Assembly: GCA_964372275.1 (NCBI GenBank)
Contig: CAYJRR010000018.1
Span: forward strand, 4,044-47,411
Reading direction: 5' to 3'
Source: CAYJRR01 sp964372275 [NCBI: uncultured bacterium]
Lineage (GTDB): Bacteria > CAYJRR01
DNA length: 43,368 bases
Positions 8,092 to 15,930 of the stretch are shown here, piece after piece (position 1 is the first letter of the stretch; each line of letters begins with the position of its first letter). The translations under genes were made by a program, and so were the position numbers. The notes beneath the pieces are model-generated. The model saw only the letters and a list, made by a program, of their open reading frames with translations, made no database searches and had not been told where the DNA came from.

Positions 8092-8120
8092 TTGACTCGT
8101 TCCGACATTCGCGCTATGAC
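8092..8120 (+). promoter_or_regulatory. Promoter of nuoEFGHJKLMN, near-leaderless
   Basis: TTGACT (8092-8097), a 17-nt spacer, then TATGAC (8115-8120), the second-best promoter match in the window. The start codon of nuoE is at 8130, 9 nt after the -10. Transcription would begin at about 8127, leaving at most a few leader bases. The second nuo block therefore has its own promoter. Confidence 0.7.
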
Positions 8121-8129
8121 GCGCGTCCG

Positions 8130-8636
8130 GTGTCGGAAATCGCCTTCCAGGAAGCCGCCGAGCTGGAGATCCAGAAGACCCTCGCCCGCTATCCGAACAG
8201 GGCGGCCGCGACCCTCCCGGTGCTGTGGATCGCCCAGCGCCAGTTCGGATGGCTCTCCCCCGAGGTGCTGAAGCTCGTCGCCGACCGGCTCGAGCTTCCG
8301 GCCGCGCGCGTCGCCGGCGTGGCGAGCTTCTATACGATGTTCAAGCTCAAGCCGACGGGGAAGTTCCACGTCCAGATCTGCCGGAATCTGTCGTGCGCGA
8401 TGCTCGGCGCCGAGCGGATCACCGAGCGCGTCTGCAAGAAGCTGAAGGTCAAGCCCGGCGAGACGACGGCCGACCGGCTCTTCACGGTGGAGCAGGTCGA
8501 GTGCCTGGCCGCCTGCGGCATCGCGCCGGTGGTGCAGATCAACGAGGAGTACCACGCCCGCATGGGGGGGGAGAAGCTCGACCAACTGCTCGACGTGTTG
8601 GTGGAGAACGAGAAGCGCAGCGGAGGGACGCCGTGA
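8130..8636 (+). CDS. nuoE: NADH-quinone oxidoreductase subunit E
   Basis: A 168-residue 24-kDa subunit of the NADH-oxidising module. It has an N-terminal helical part and a thioredoxin-like domain holding cluster N1a. Ligand cysteines appear at C84, C89, C125 and C129 (C-x4-C ... C-x3-C, in CRNLSC and CLAAC). The start is GTG. No Shine-Dalgarno is visible, and the promoter -10 lies only 9 nt upstream, which supports this start and a leaderless message. The stop overlaps the GTG of nuoF by four bases, so translation is coupled. Confidence 0.95.
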   Translation: MSEIAFQEAAELEIQKTLARYPNRAAATLPVLWIAQRQFGWLSPEVLKLVADRLELPAARVAGVASFYTMFKLKPTGKFHVQICRNLSCAMLGAERITERVCKKLKVKPGETTADRLFTVEQVECLAACGIAPVVQINEEYHARMGGEKLDQLLDVLVENEKRSGGTP

Positions 8637-9949
8637 CCGCGCCGGCGACGGGCGGCGCGGGCAGCAGCGACTTCCCGCGCGTCCTGACCTCGACCTGGGA
8701 GATACCCGACTCCTGGTCCTACGAGATCTACCGCGAACACGGCGGGTACCAGGCGCTTGCGAAGGCGCTCCGCGAGATGAAGCCCGACGACGTGGTCAAC
8801 GAGGTGAAGACGTCGGGGCTGCGCGGGCGTGGCGGCGCCGGCTTCCCCACCGGCACCAAGTGGGGCTTCGTCCCGAAGGAGTCGAAGAGGCCGAAGTACG
8901 TCGCCATCAACGCCGACGAAGGGGAGCCGGGGACGTTCAAGGACCGGGAGCTCCTGGCGCGCGATCCGAACCGGATGGTCGAAGGGGCGCTGCTCACCGC
9001 CTACGCCATCGGCTCCAGCGACGTCTACGTCTACGTGCGCGGCGAGTTCTTCGCCGAGATCAAGAAGGTCGAATACGCCGTCGAGCAGGCCTACAAGCAT
9101 GGCTGGGCGGGGAGGAACGTCAAGGGAAGCCCCTTCTCCTGCGAGATCCGCATCACCAAGGGGGCCGGCGCCTACATCTGCGGCGAGGAGACGGCGATGC
9201 TCTCCTCGCTCGAAGGCTGGAAGGGGTGGCCGAAGCTCAAGCCTCCGTTCCCGGCGGTGCAGGGGCTGTTCGGCGGACCGACCGTCGTCAACAACGTGGA
9301 GACGGTCGCCGCCGTGCCGTGGATCGTGACCCACGGCGGCAAGGCCTACGCCGCGATCGGGACCGAGAAGTCGACCGGCACCCGGCTCTACGGCGCGTCG
9401 GGGCGGGTCAAGAAGCCGGGCGTCTACGAGCTTCCGATGGGCTACAACCTGAAGAAGTTCGTCGACGTCGTCTGCGGCGGATTGTCAGGACCCCGGCGGT
9501 TGAAGGCGGTGATCCCCGGCGGAAGCTCGACGCCGATCGTGACGGCCGAGGAGGCGGAGCGGGTCGGGCTGGACCACGAGTCGCTGGCGACGGTCGGCTC
9601 CTCGCTCGGCACCGGCGCGGTGATCGCGCTCGACGAGGGGGACTGCATGGTGCGGACCCTGTCCACCTTCCAGAACTTCTACGCGCACGAAACCTGCGGG
9701 CAGTGCTCCCCCTGCCGCGAAGGGGTGCCGTGGATCGCCAAGATCTGCCGTCGCATCGAGAAGGGGAACGCCGAGCCGGACGAGGTCGACCTGCTGCTCC
9801 GGATCTGCGATCAGATGATGGGAAAGACGATCTGCGCCTTCGCCGACGGCGCCGGGATGCCGGTCGTCTCCTACCTCAAGAAGTACCGGTCGGAGTTCGA
9901 GCTGCACATCCAGAACCGCGGCTGCCCGTATCCGGCGTGGGGGGGCTGA
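8633..9949 (+). CDS. nuoF: NADH-quinone oxidoreductase subunit F
   Basis: A 438-residue 51-kDa subunit that binds NADH and FMN and passes electrons to cluster N3. Landmarks are GRGGAGFPTGTKW and NADEGEPGTFKDRELL (FMN/NADH binding), CGEETAMLSSLEG, and the N3 ligands C355, C358, C361 (TCGQCSPCREG) with C401 (TICAFADGAG). The start is GTG at 8633, preceded by GGAGGG and overlapping nuoE by four bases. The first ~35 residues (from APATGGAGSSDF) form a short extension before the conserved domain. Length and motifs are those of a functional subunit. Confidence 0.96.
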   Translation: MTAPATGGAGSSDFPRVLTSTWEIPDSWSYEIYREHGGYQALAKALREMKPDDVVNEVKTSGLRGRGGAGFPTGTKWGFVPKESKRPKYVAINADEGEPGTFKDRELLARDPNRMVEGALLTAYAIGSSDVYVYVRGEFFAEIKKVEYAVEQAYKHGWAGRNVKGSPFSCEIRITKGAGAYICGEETAMLSSLEGWKGWPKLKPPFPAVQGLFGGPTVVNNVETVAAVPWIVTHGGKAYAAIGTEKSTGTRLYGASGRVKKPGVYELPMGYNLKKFVDVVCGGLSGPRRLKAVIPGGSSTPIVTAEEAERVGLDHESLATVGSSLGTGAVIALDEGDCMVRTLSTFQNFYAHETCGQCSPCREGVPWIAKICRRIEKGNAEPDEVDLLLRICDQMMGKTICAFADGAGMPVVSYLKKYRSEFELHIQNRGCPYPAWGG

Positions 9950-9954
9950 CGACG

Positions 9955-11565
9955 ATGCCGAAGATGACGATCGACGGCGTCGACTACGAGTTCAAGGCCG
10001 GGCAGACCGTCCTCCAGCTCGCGCACGAGAACGGGATCGACGTCCCCTACTTCTGCTATCACCCGGGCCTGTCGATCGCCGGCAACTGCCGCATGTGCCT
10101 GGTCGAGGTCGAAGGGCAGAAGAAGCCGGACATCGCCTGCAACATGACCTGCCGCGATGGGCTGAAGGTCCTGACGCAGACCGAGGGCGTCAAGAAGATG
10201 CGGGCCGGGGTGATGGAGTTCCTGCTGCTGAACCATCCGCTCGACTGCCCGGTGTGCGATCAGGCGGGGGAGTGCTGGCTGCAGGAGTACTACATGGACT
10301 ACGCGCGGCATCCCTCGGCGCTGCGCGATCCGAAGGTCGAGAAGCGGAAGGTCGTACCGCTCGGACCCCAGGTGATGCTCGACGCCGAGCGTTGCATCCT
10401 CTGCACCCGTTGCATCCGTTTCCTCGACGAGGTGACGCACACCTCGGAGTTGACGATCGTCGACCGCGGAGGGCATGCCGAGATCTCCCTGTTCCCCGGC
10501 GGCCGGCTGGAGAACCTCTACAGCGCAAACGTCGTCGACATCTGCCCCGTCGGCGCGTTGACCAACCGCGATTTCCGCTTCCAGCAGCGGGTCTGGTTCC
10601 TCAAGACGACCGACTCGGTCTGCAACGTCTGTTCGAACGGCTGCAACCTGCACGTCGATTCGAACGCCGTCGACCGCAACGTTCACCGCGTGCGTCCGCG
10701 CCGCAACGACGCCGTGAACGCCTTCTGGATGTGCGACCTGGGCCGGACGTGCCACAAGCCGACGCACGCCGAGACGCGGATCCCGCAGCCGACCTCGGGA
10801 CGGCGGCCGGCGACGTGGCGCGCCGCCGCGGCCGACGTGGCGGAAGCGACCCGGCGCATCGTCTCCCAGCACGGGTCGGAGGCGATCGCAGTCCTCGCCA
10901 GTCCCCACGCCACCAACGAGGCGCTCTGGGCGCTGAGCCGCTTCGCCGACGAAGTCCTCCGGACCCCGCTGATCGCCGTCGACGTCGACCCCGGAATGGA
11001 GGAGACGGCGCAGTCCGACGACCTCCTCCTCAAGGCCGACAAGACGCCGAACCGCTCCGGATTGGAGGCGATCGTTCCGGCACGGCGGGCCACGCCCTTC
11101 GCATCGATCCGGGAGGGGATCCTCGCCGGACGGATCCGGGGCCTGTTGGCGCTGGAGCGCGATGTCGTCCGGCTCTCGAAGAACCCCGACGAGGCGCGCG
11201 AACTGCTCTCGCGGCTGGAGCTCCTGGTTTCCATCGCCTCCAACCGCACCGAGACGACGGAGCTGTCGCACGTCGTCCTGCCGGCGGCGACCTTCCTGGA
11301 GATCGACGGCACCTTCACCAACCACGCCGGTCACGTCCAACGACTGAAACCGGCCTTCCCGCCGCTCCACGACAGCCGTCCCTCGTGGGCGATCCTCGAC
11401 TTCCTCGCCGCCGCCGTGCGCGCCGACGGTACGGGGCTGGGGTTCCGTTCGGCGGAGGCGGTCTTCGACGAACTCGGCCGCCGCGTCCCGGCCTTCGGCG
11501 GACTCTCCTTCTCGAAGATCGCGGCGGGCGGCGCGCCGCTTTCGAGCTCCGCGGCCGCCGCCTGA
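9955..11565 (+). CDS. nuoG: NADH-quinone oxidoreductase subunit G, short form
   Basis: A 536-residue 75-kDa-type subunit carrying the iron-sulphur chain. Ligands are visible in order: N1b C34/C45/C48/C62; N5 H94/C98/C101/C107; N4 C147/C150/C153/C197; and the optional N7 cluster C223/C226/C230/C260 (CNVCSNGC ... CDLGR). The molybdopterin-type domain that follows is only about 270 residues, against roughly 450-650 in longer homologues. Its final conserved part remains (LSHVVLPAATFLEIDGT), so the shortening is internal rather than a 3' truncation. The frame is intact. It starts 5 nt after the nuoF stop and ends 4 nt before nuoH. Confidence 0.93.
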   Translation: MPKMTIDGVDYEFKAGQTVLQLAHENGIDVPYFCYHPGLSIAGNCRMCLVEVEGQKKPDIACNMTCRDGLKVLTQTEGVKKMRAGVMEFLLLNHPLDCPVCDQAGECWLQEYYMDYARHPSALRDPKVEKRKVVPLGPQVMLDAERCILCTRCIRFLDEVTHTSELTIVDRGGHAEISLFPGGRLENLYSANVVDICPVGALTNRDFRFQQRVWFLKTTDSVCNVCSNGCNLHVDSNAVDRNVHRVRPRRNDAVNAFWMCDLGRTCHKPTHAETRIPQPTSGRRPATWRAAAADVAEATRRIVSQHGSEAIAVLASPHATNEALWALSRFADEVLRTPLIAVDVDPGMEETAQSDDLLLKADKTPNRSGLEAIVPARRATPFASIREGILAGRIRGLLALERDVVRLSKNPDEARELLSRLELLVSIASNRTETTELSHVVLPAATFLEIDGTFTNHAGHVQRLKPAFPPLHDSRPSWAILDFLAAAVRADGTGLGFRSAEAVFDELGRRVPAFGGLSFSKIAAGGAPLSSSAAAA

Positions 11566-11569
11566 CGCC

Positions 11570-12889
11570 ATGGAACTCCTCTCCCGCCTGCTCGCCAATC
11601 CGCTGGTCGTCGCCGGCCTGAAGATCGCCTTCGTCCTCGGGTTCGTGCTGCAGGTCGTCCCGGTGATGGTCTGGCTGGAGCGGAAGGTCTGCGCCTACAT
11701 CCAGGACCGGATCGGACCGAACCGCGCCACCGCGCTCAAGGCGATCCGGCTCGGCGGGATGGTCCACAGCCTCACCGACGCCATCAAGCTGGTGTTCAAG
11801 GAGGACGTGCGGCCGGCCAAAGCGCACCGTTTCTTCTACTGGCTGGCGCCGTTCCTGGTGGTGACCCCCGCCTTCCTGACGGTGGCGGTGATCCCCTGGG
11901 CCGACGACCTGCACGTGCCGCACGGCGAGTGGCTGCCGCCGGGACCGCTGCCGCTGCAGATCGCGCGACTCGACGTCGGCGTCCTCTACGTCTTCGCCAT
12001 CGCCGGCCTCTCGGTCTTCGGGATCATGCTGGCCGGCTGGTCCTCCAACAACAAGTACTCGCTCCTCGGAGGTCTGCGCAGCGCCTCCCAGCTCGTCTCC
12101 TACGAGATCGCGCTGACCCTGTCGGCGGTGAGCGTGATGGTGCTGTACGGCACGGTCCGGCTCGAGGAGTTCGTCCTGCTCCAGGAAGGATCGCCGCTCC
12201 ACTGGGGCGTCGTCCGCCAGCCGCTCGCCTTCCTCGTTTTCCTGGTGGCGGTTTTTGCCGAATCGAATCGCCTGCCGTTCGACCTGCCCGAGGGGGAGAG
12301 CGAGCTGGTGGCCGGGTACCACACCGAGTACTCCGGGTTCAAGTTCGGGATCTTCATGATGTCGGAGTACGTCCACATGGTCGTCGCCTCGGCGGTGGTG
12401 GCGGCGATCTTCCTCGGCGGTTGGCAGGTGCCGTTCCTCCCGACCTCCACGCTCCGGCAGCACCCGGAGACGGTGGTGCGGGCGATCGTGGCGGCGCACG
12501 CCCTTCCGCTCGCCATCCTCTCCGTCGTTCTCTTCCGTCGGCACCTCGCCGGCCCGAGGAGGTTCGGCGATCTCCGGGACCAGGAGCCGGCGATCTTCGC
12601 CGTCGTGACGGCGGGGCTTTCGCTGGCGGGGGTGGCGTTCCTGCTCCTCGGTCTCCCGGGCGCTCTCTCTCCCTTGGCCGGCCAGGCGGCGGTGGCCCTG
12701 CTGCAGTTCATGACGTTCGTGGCGAAGATGGGGATCTTCCTCTTCCTCTTCATCTGGGTCCGATGGACGCTGCCGCGGTTCCGCTTCGACCAGGTGATGG
12801 CGCTCGGCTGGAAGCGGTTGATGCCGCTGGCGCTGGCCAACATCGTCGTCACCGCGGCCTACGTGCTGTGGCGGGAGGGGACGGCATGA
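11570..12889 (+). CDS. nuoH: NADH-quinone oxidoreductase subunit H
   Basis: A 439-residue membrane subunit that links the quinone chamber to the pump modules. Conserved parts include WLERKVCAYIQDRIGPNRA, FKEDVRPAKA, the acidic loop RLPFDLPEGESELVAGYHTEY and, near the C-terminus, FLFIWVRWTLPRFRFDQ. It is about 100 residues longer than typical NuoH. The extra part lies between GGWQVPFLP and the FIWVRW block (about residues 295-375) and looks like two added hydrophobic helices separated by RRFGDLRDQEP. There is no evident Shine-Dalgarno. The ATG lies just after nuoG, so coupling is likely. In most clusters nuoI follows nuoH, but here nuoJ follows directly. Confidence 0.94.
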   Translation: MELLSRLLANPLVVAGLKIAFVLGFVLQVVPVMVWLERKVCAYIQDRIGPNRATALKAIRLGGMVHSLTDAIKLVFKEDVRPAKAHRFFYWLAPFLVVTPAFLTVAVIPWADDLHVPHGEWLPPGPLPLQIARLDVGVLYVFAIAGLSVFGIMLAGWSSNNKYSLLGGLRSASQLVSYEIALTLSAVSVMVLYGTVRLEEFVLLQEGSPLHWGVVRQPLAFLVFLVAVFAESNRLPFDLPEGESELVAGYHTEYSGFKFGIFMMSEYVHMVVASAVVAAIFLGGWQVPFLPTSTLRQHPETVVRAIVAAHALPLAILSVVLFRRHLAGPRRFGDLRDQEPAIFAVVTAGLSLAGVAFLLLGLPGALSPLAGQAAVALLQFMTFVAKMGIFLFLFIWVRWTLPRFRFDQVMALGWKRLMPLALANIVVTAAYVLWREGTA

Positions 12890-13608
12890 ACGCCGCGGAC
12901 CTCGTCTTCTACCTCTTCGCCGGGCTCGCGGTCGCGGCGTCGGTCGGCGTGGCGATCTCGCGCAACCCGATGGTCGCCGCGACGTCGCTCCTGCTGTCGC
13001 TTTTCTCGGTCGCGGCGCTGTTCGCCTGGGCGGGGGCCCACTTCCTGGCGGCGATGCAGGTGCTGGTCTACGCCGGCGCGATCGCCGTCCTGTTCGTCTT
13101 CGTCATCATGCTGTTGAACCTCCGCCCCGGAGAGCTGGGCGGACGCGATTGGCAGCCGTCGCACGCCGTGGCGCTGGTGCTCGTGGCGCTCGTCCTGGGT
13201 GCTCTGTCGGCCGCGGCCACACGCGCCGCGAGCCGCTTCCCCGCGCTGCGCGACGAGACCGGGTTCGGCACGACCGCGGTGGTCGGCCGAGCCCTGCTGA
13301 CCGACTACCTCGTCCCGTTCGAAGTGATCTCCCTCCTCCTGGTGGCGGCAATGGGAGGGGCGGTGATGCTCACCAAGCGCGCGCAGGTCGGGGAGGCGCT
13401 CGACGCAATCGATCGCGCCCGCCGCCGGATCGATCCGCTGTCTCGGAAGCGCGCCTTCGTCCCCGACCCCACGTTGCCCGACCAGCAGGGGTTGCCGCCG
13501 CGCCAGGTGGCGAAGGCTGCATCCGCGGGAACGGGCGAGTCCGCCGAGCCGGAGGCGCCGCTCGCCGGAATCGTTCCGCGGCCGCTCGAACCGGGGGAGA
13601 CACTGTGA
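12886..13608 (+). CDS. nuoJ: NADH-quinone oxidoreductase subunit J
   Basis: A 240-residue membrane subunit. The N-terminal ~165 residues hold the usual five helices, with NPMVAATSLLL, the conserved VYAGAIAVLFVFVIMLLN helix and VPFEVISLLLVAAMGGAVML. The last ~70 residues are a hydrophilic Pro/Arg-rich tail (from KRAQVGEALDAIDRAR) that is longer than usual and likely cytoplasmic. The ATG overlaps the nuoH stop by four bases and is preceded by GGGAGGGG. Confidence 0.94.
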   Translation: MNAADLVFYLFAGLAVAASVGVAISRNPMVAATSLLLSLFSVAALFAWAGAHFLAAMQVLVYAGAIAVLFVFVIMLLNLRPGELGGRDWQPSHAVALVLVALVLGALSAAATRAASRFPALRDETGFGTTAVVGRALLTDYLVPFEVISLLLVAAMGGAVMLTKRAQVGEALDAIDRARRRIDPLSRKRAFVPDPTLPDQQGLPPRQVAKAASAGTGESAEPEAPLAGIVPRPLEPGETL

Positions 13609-13913
13609 GCCCGATCGGCACCCAGCATTTCCTGTTCGCCGCGGGGTTGATGTTCGCCGTCGGCGTGCTCGGCGTCTTGTGGCGGAGGAACGCGATCGGC
13701 GTGTTGCTCTCGGTCGAGGTGATGCTCAACGCCGGGAACCTGGCGCTGGTCGGATTCGCCCGGGAGCGCGGCGACGTCGACGGACAGGCGCTGGCGCTGT
13801 TCGTGATGGCGGTCGCGGCGGCGGAGGCGGCGCTCGGACTGGCGTTGATCCTCACCGTCTACCGGACGCGCCGGACGATCGACCTCGACCTGCTGCACGA
13901 GCTCAAAGGATAG
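13605..13913 (+). CDS. nuoK: NADH-quinone oxidoreductase subunit K
   Basis: A 102-residue three-helix membrane subunit of normal length. Conserved intramembrane glutamates lie in helix 2 (LLSVEVMLNAGNLAL) and helix 3 (VAAAEAALGLALIL). These belong to the proton path between NuoJ and NuoN. The GTG start overlaps the nuoJ stop by four bases, with GGGGGAG as ribosome site. Confidence 0.95.
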   Translation: MSPIGTQHFLFAAGLMFAVGVLGVLWRRNAIGVLLSVEVMLNAGNLALVGFARERGDVDGQALALFVMAVAAAEAALGLALILTVYRTRRTIDLDLLHELKG

Positions 13914-13916
13914 GGC

Positions 13917-15929
13917 GTGACCGGTCAAGCCTGGCTCTGGTGGATCCCCGCACTGCCGCTCGCCGGCGCCGCCGTGAACGGCGCGGTCGCGCTCTGGAAG
14001 CGGTGGACGCCGGGCGAGCGTCACACCGACACGACCGGGCGGTGGCCAGCGGGCTGGATCGCCTCGGCGGCGATGTTGGGCGCCTTTTTCGTCGCGCTCT
14101 ACGGATTCGCGCGACTGACGGGCCTGCCGCTCGAGGACCGCGCGCTGGCTTCCACCGCCGTCTCCTGGATCCGCGCCGGCACCGTCGACGTGCGCGCGGC
14201 GCTGGTGCTCGACGCGCTGTCGGCGGTGATGGCGCTGGTCGTCACGGGCGTCGGTTTCCTGATCCACGTCTACTCGGTGGGCTACATGGCCCACGATCCG
14301 GATCGCGACCGCTACTTCGCCTACCTGAACCTGTTCGCAGGGCTGATGCTGGTGCTCGTCCTCGGCGACGGTCTTCCGCTCCTGTTCGTCGGTTGGGAGG
14401 GGGTCGGCCTGTGCTCCTATCTCCTGATCGGCTTCTGGTATCGGGACGAGGCCAAGGCCAAGGCGGGGAAGAAGGCGTTCGTGGTGAACCGGGTGGGGGA
14501 CTTCGGCTTCCTGCTCGGGATGATCGTCCTGTTCCTCGTCTCGCCGCCGGGTCGTCCCACCCTCGCCTTCGAGACGCTGCGCGAGCTCGGACCGGTCGCG
14601 CCGGGGATGCTGACGGCGGCCGCGCTGCTCCTGTTCGTCGGCGCCTGCGGCAAGAGCGCGCAGTTCCCGCTCTACCTGTGGCTCCCCGACGCCATGGCCG
14701 GCCCGACGCCGGTCTCGGCGTTGATCCATGCCGCGACGATGGTCACCTCCGGCGTCTACATGATCGCCCGCCTGTCGTTCCTGTTCGAAGCGAGCGAGAC
14801 CGCCTGCGCCGTGATCGCGTCGGTCGGCGCCTTCACCGCGCTGATCGCCGCGACGATCGGCTTCGTCCAGAACGACATCAAGAAGGTGCTCGCCTACTCG
14901 ACCGTCTCGCAGCTCGGGTTCATGGTGCTCGCCGTCGGCGTCGGCGGATACGCCGCCGGCGTCTTTCACCTCACCACGCACGCCTTCTTCAAGGCGCTCC
15001 TGTTCCTGGCCGCGGGCTCGGTCATCCATGCGATGGAACACGCCCTCCCGCATGGCGACGATCCCAACGACATCCGCCGGATGGGGGGGTTGCGCACCCG
15101 ACTTCCGGCGACCTTCTGGGTCTTCCTCGCCGGCTGGGCGGCGATCGTCGGCATTCCGGGCACCTCGGGGTTCTTCTCGAAGGAGGAGATCCTCGTCTCG
15201 GTGCTGCGGGCCGAACGGATCCCCGCGTGGCTCGTCGGTCCCCTGTTCGCGGCGGCCGTTCTCGCCGCCGGCTGCACCGCCTTCTACATGACGCGCCTCC
15301 TATGGCTCGTCTTCCTGGGCCGCCCCCGCATGGAGCCCGCCGTGGCGTCCAAGGTGAAGGACGGCGGCCCGACGATGCAGCTACCGCTCGTCCCCCTGGC
15401 CCTGTTGTCGATTGTCGCCGGGTTCGGCTGGACGTCGTTCGAGGGGTGGCTGGCGCCGCTCCTCCACGGGGTGGTGGAGGCGGCGCACCGGGGGGTCGAG
15501 GCCGCGGCGCACGCCCATCCCGGGGTGGGAGGGCACGGGAATCCGGCGCCCTGGGCGCTGGCGGCGCTGGCGATCGGTGCGGGCACGGCCTACGTCGTCT
15601 ACGACAGGCGTCCGGAGCTTGCCGCCTCCTGGAGCGCGCAGTTCCGCGGATGGCACCGCCTGCTCCAGCGGAAATACTGGCTCGACGAGATCGCCGAGGG
15701 GCTCTTCGTGCGACCGATCCACGCCCTCTCGAAGGGCTTCCTGTGGCGGGCCGTCGACGTTCGCGTCGTCGACGGGACCGTGAACGGCGTCGGGCGCGCG
15801 GCGCGCTCCGGCGCGGCGTTCGTCTCGCGCCTGCAGACCGGCCGGATCCAGCGCTACGCGCTCGGCGTCGCATCCGGACTCGCTGCCGTCTCGATCTACG
15901 TCGTCGCGCGACTTCGCGGAGGGGGCTGA
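13917..15929 (+). CDS. nuoL: NADH-quinone oxidoreductase subunit L
   Basis: A 670-residue antiporter-like proton-pumping subunit with about 15-16 predicted helices and the distal amphipathic helix expected of NuoL. Motifs are the HVYSVGYMAHDPDRDRYFAY segment, the glutamate of GWEGVGLCSYLLI, and LWLPDAMAGPTPVSALIHAATM, the signature of the Mrp/NuoL/M/N family. A Lys-bearing AYSTVSQLGFM helix and HAFFKALLFLAAGSVIH follow. The start is GTG, 3 nt after nuoK. The hydrophilic stretch near residues 475-540 is His/Pro-rich. Confidence 0.96.
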   Translation: MTGQAWLWWIPALPLAGAAVNGAVALWKRWTPGERHTDTTGRWPAGWIASAAMLGAFFVALYGFARLTGLPLEDRALASTAVSWIRAGTVDVRAALVLDALSAVMALVVTGVGFLIHVYSVGYMAHDPDRDRYFAYLNLFAGLMLVLVLGDGLPLLFVGWEGVGLCSYLLIGFWYRDEAKAKAGKKAFVVNRVGDFGFLLGMIVLFLVSPPGRPTLAFETLRELGPVAPGMLTAAALLLFVGACGKSAQFPLYLWLPDAMAGPTPVSALIHAATMVTSGVYMIARLSFLFEASETACAVIASVGAFTALIAATIGFVQNDIKKVLAYSTVSQLGFMVLAVGVGGYAAGVFHLTTHAFFKALLFLAAGSVIHAMEHALPHGDDPNDIRRMGGLRTRLPATFWVFLAGWAAIVGIPGTSGFFSKEEILVSVLRAERIPAWLVGPLFAAAVLAAGCTAFYMTRLLWLVFLGRPRMEPAVASKVKDGGPTMQLPLVPLALLSIVAGFGWTSFEGWLAPLLHGVVEAAHRGVEAAAHAHPGVGGHGNPAPWALAALAIGAGTAYVVYDRRPELAASWSAQFRGWHRLLQRKYWLDEIAEGLFVRPIHALSKGFLWRAVDVRVVDGTVNGVGRAARSGAAFVSRLQTGRIQRYALGVASGLAAVSIYVVARLRGGG

Positions 15930-15930
15930 C

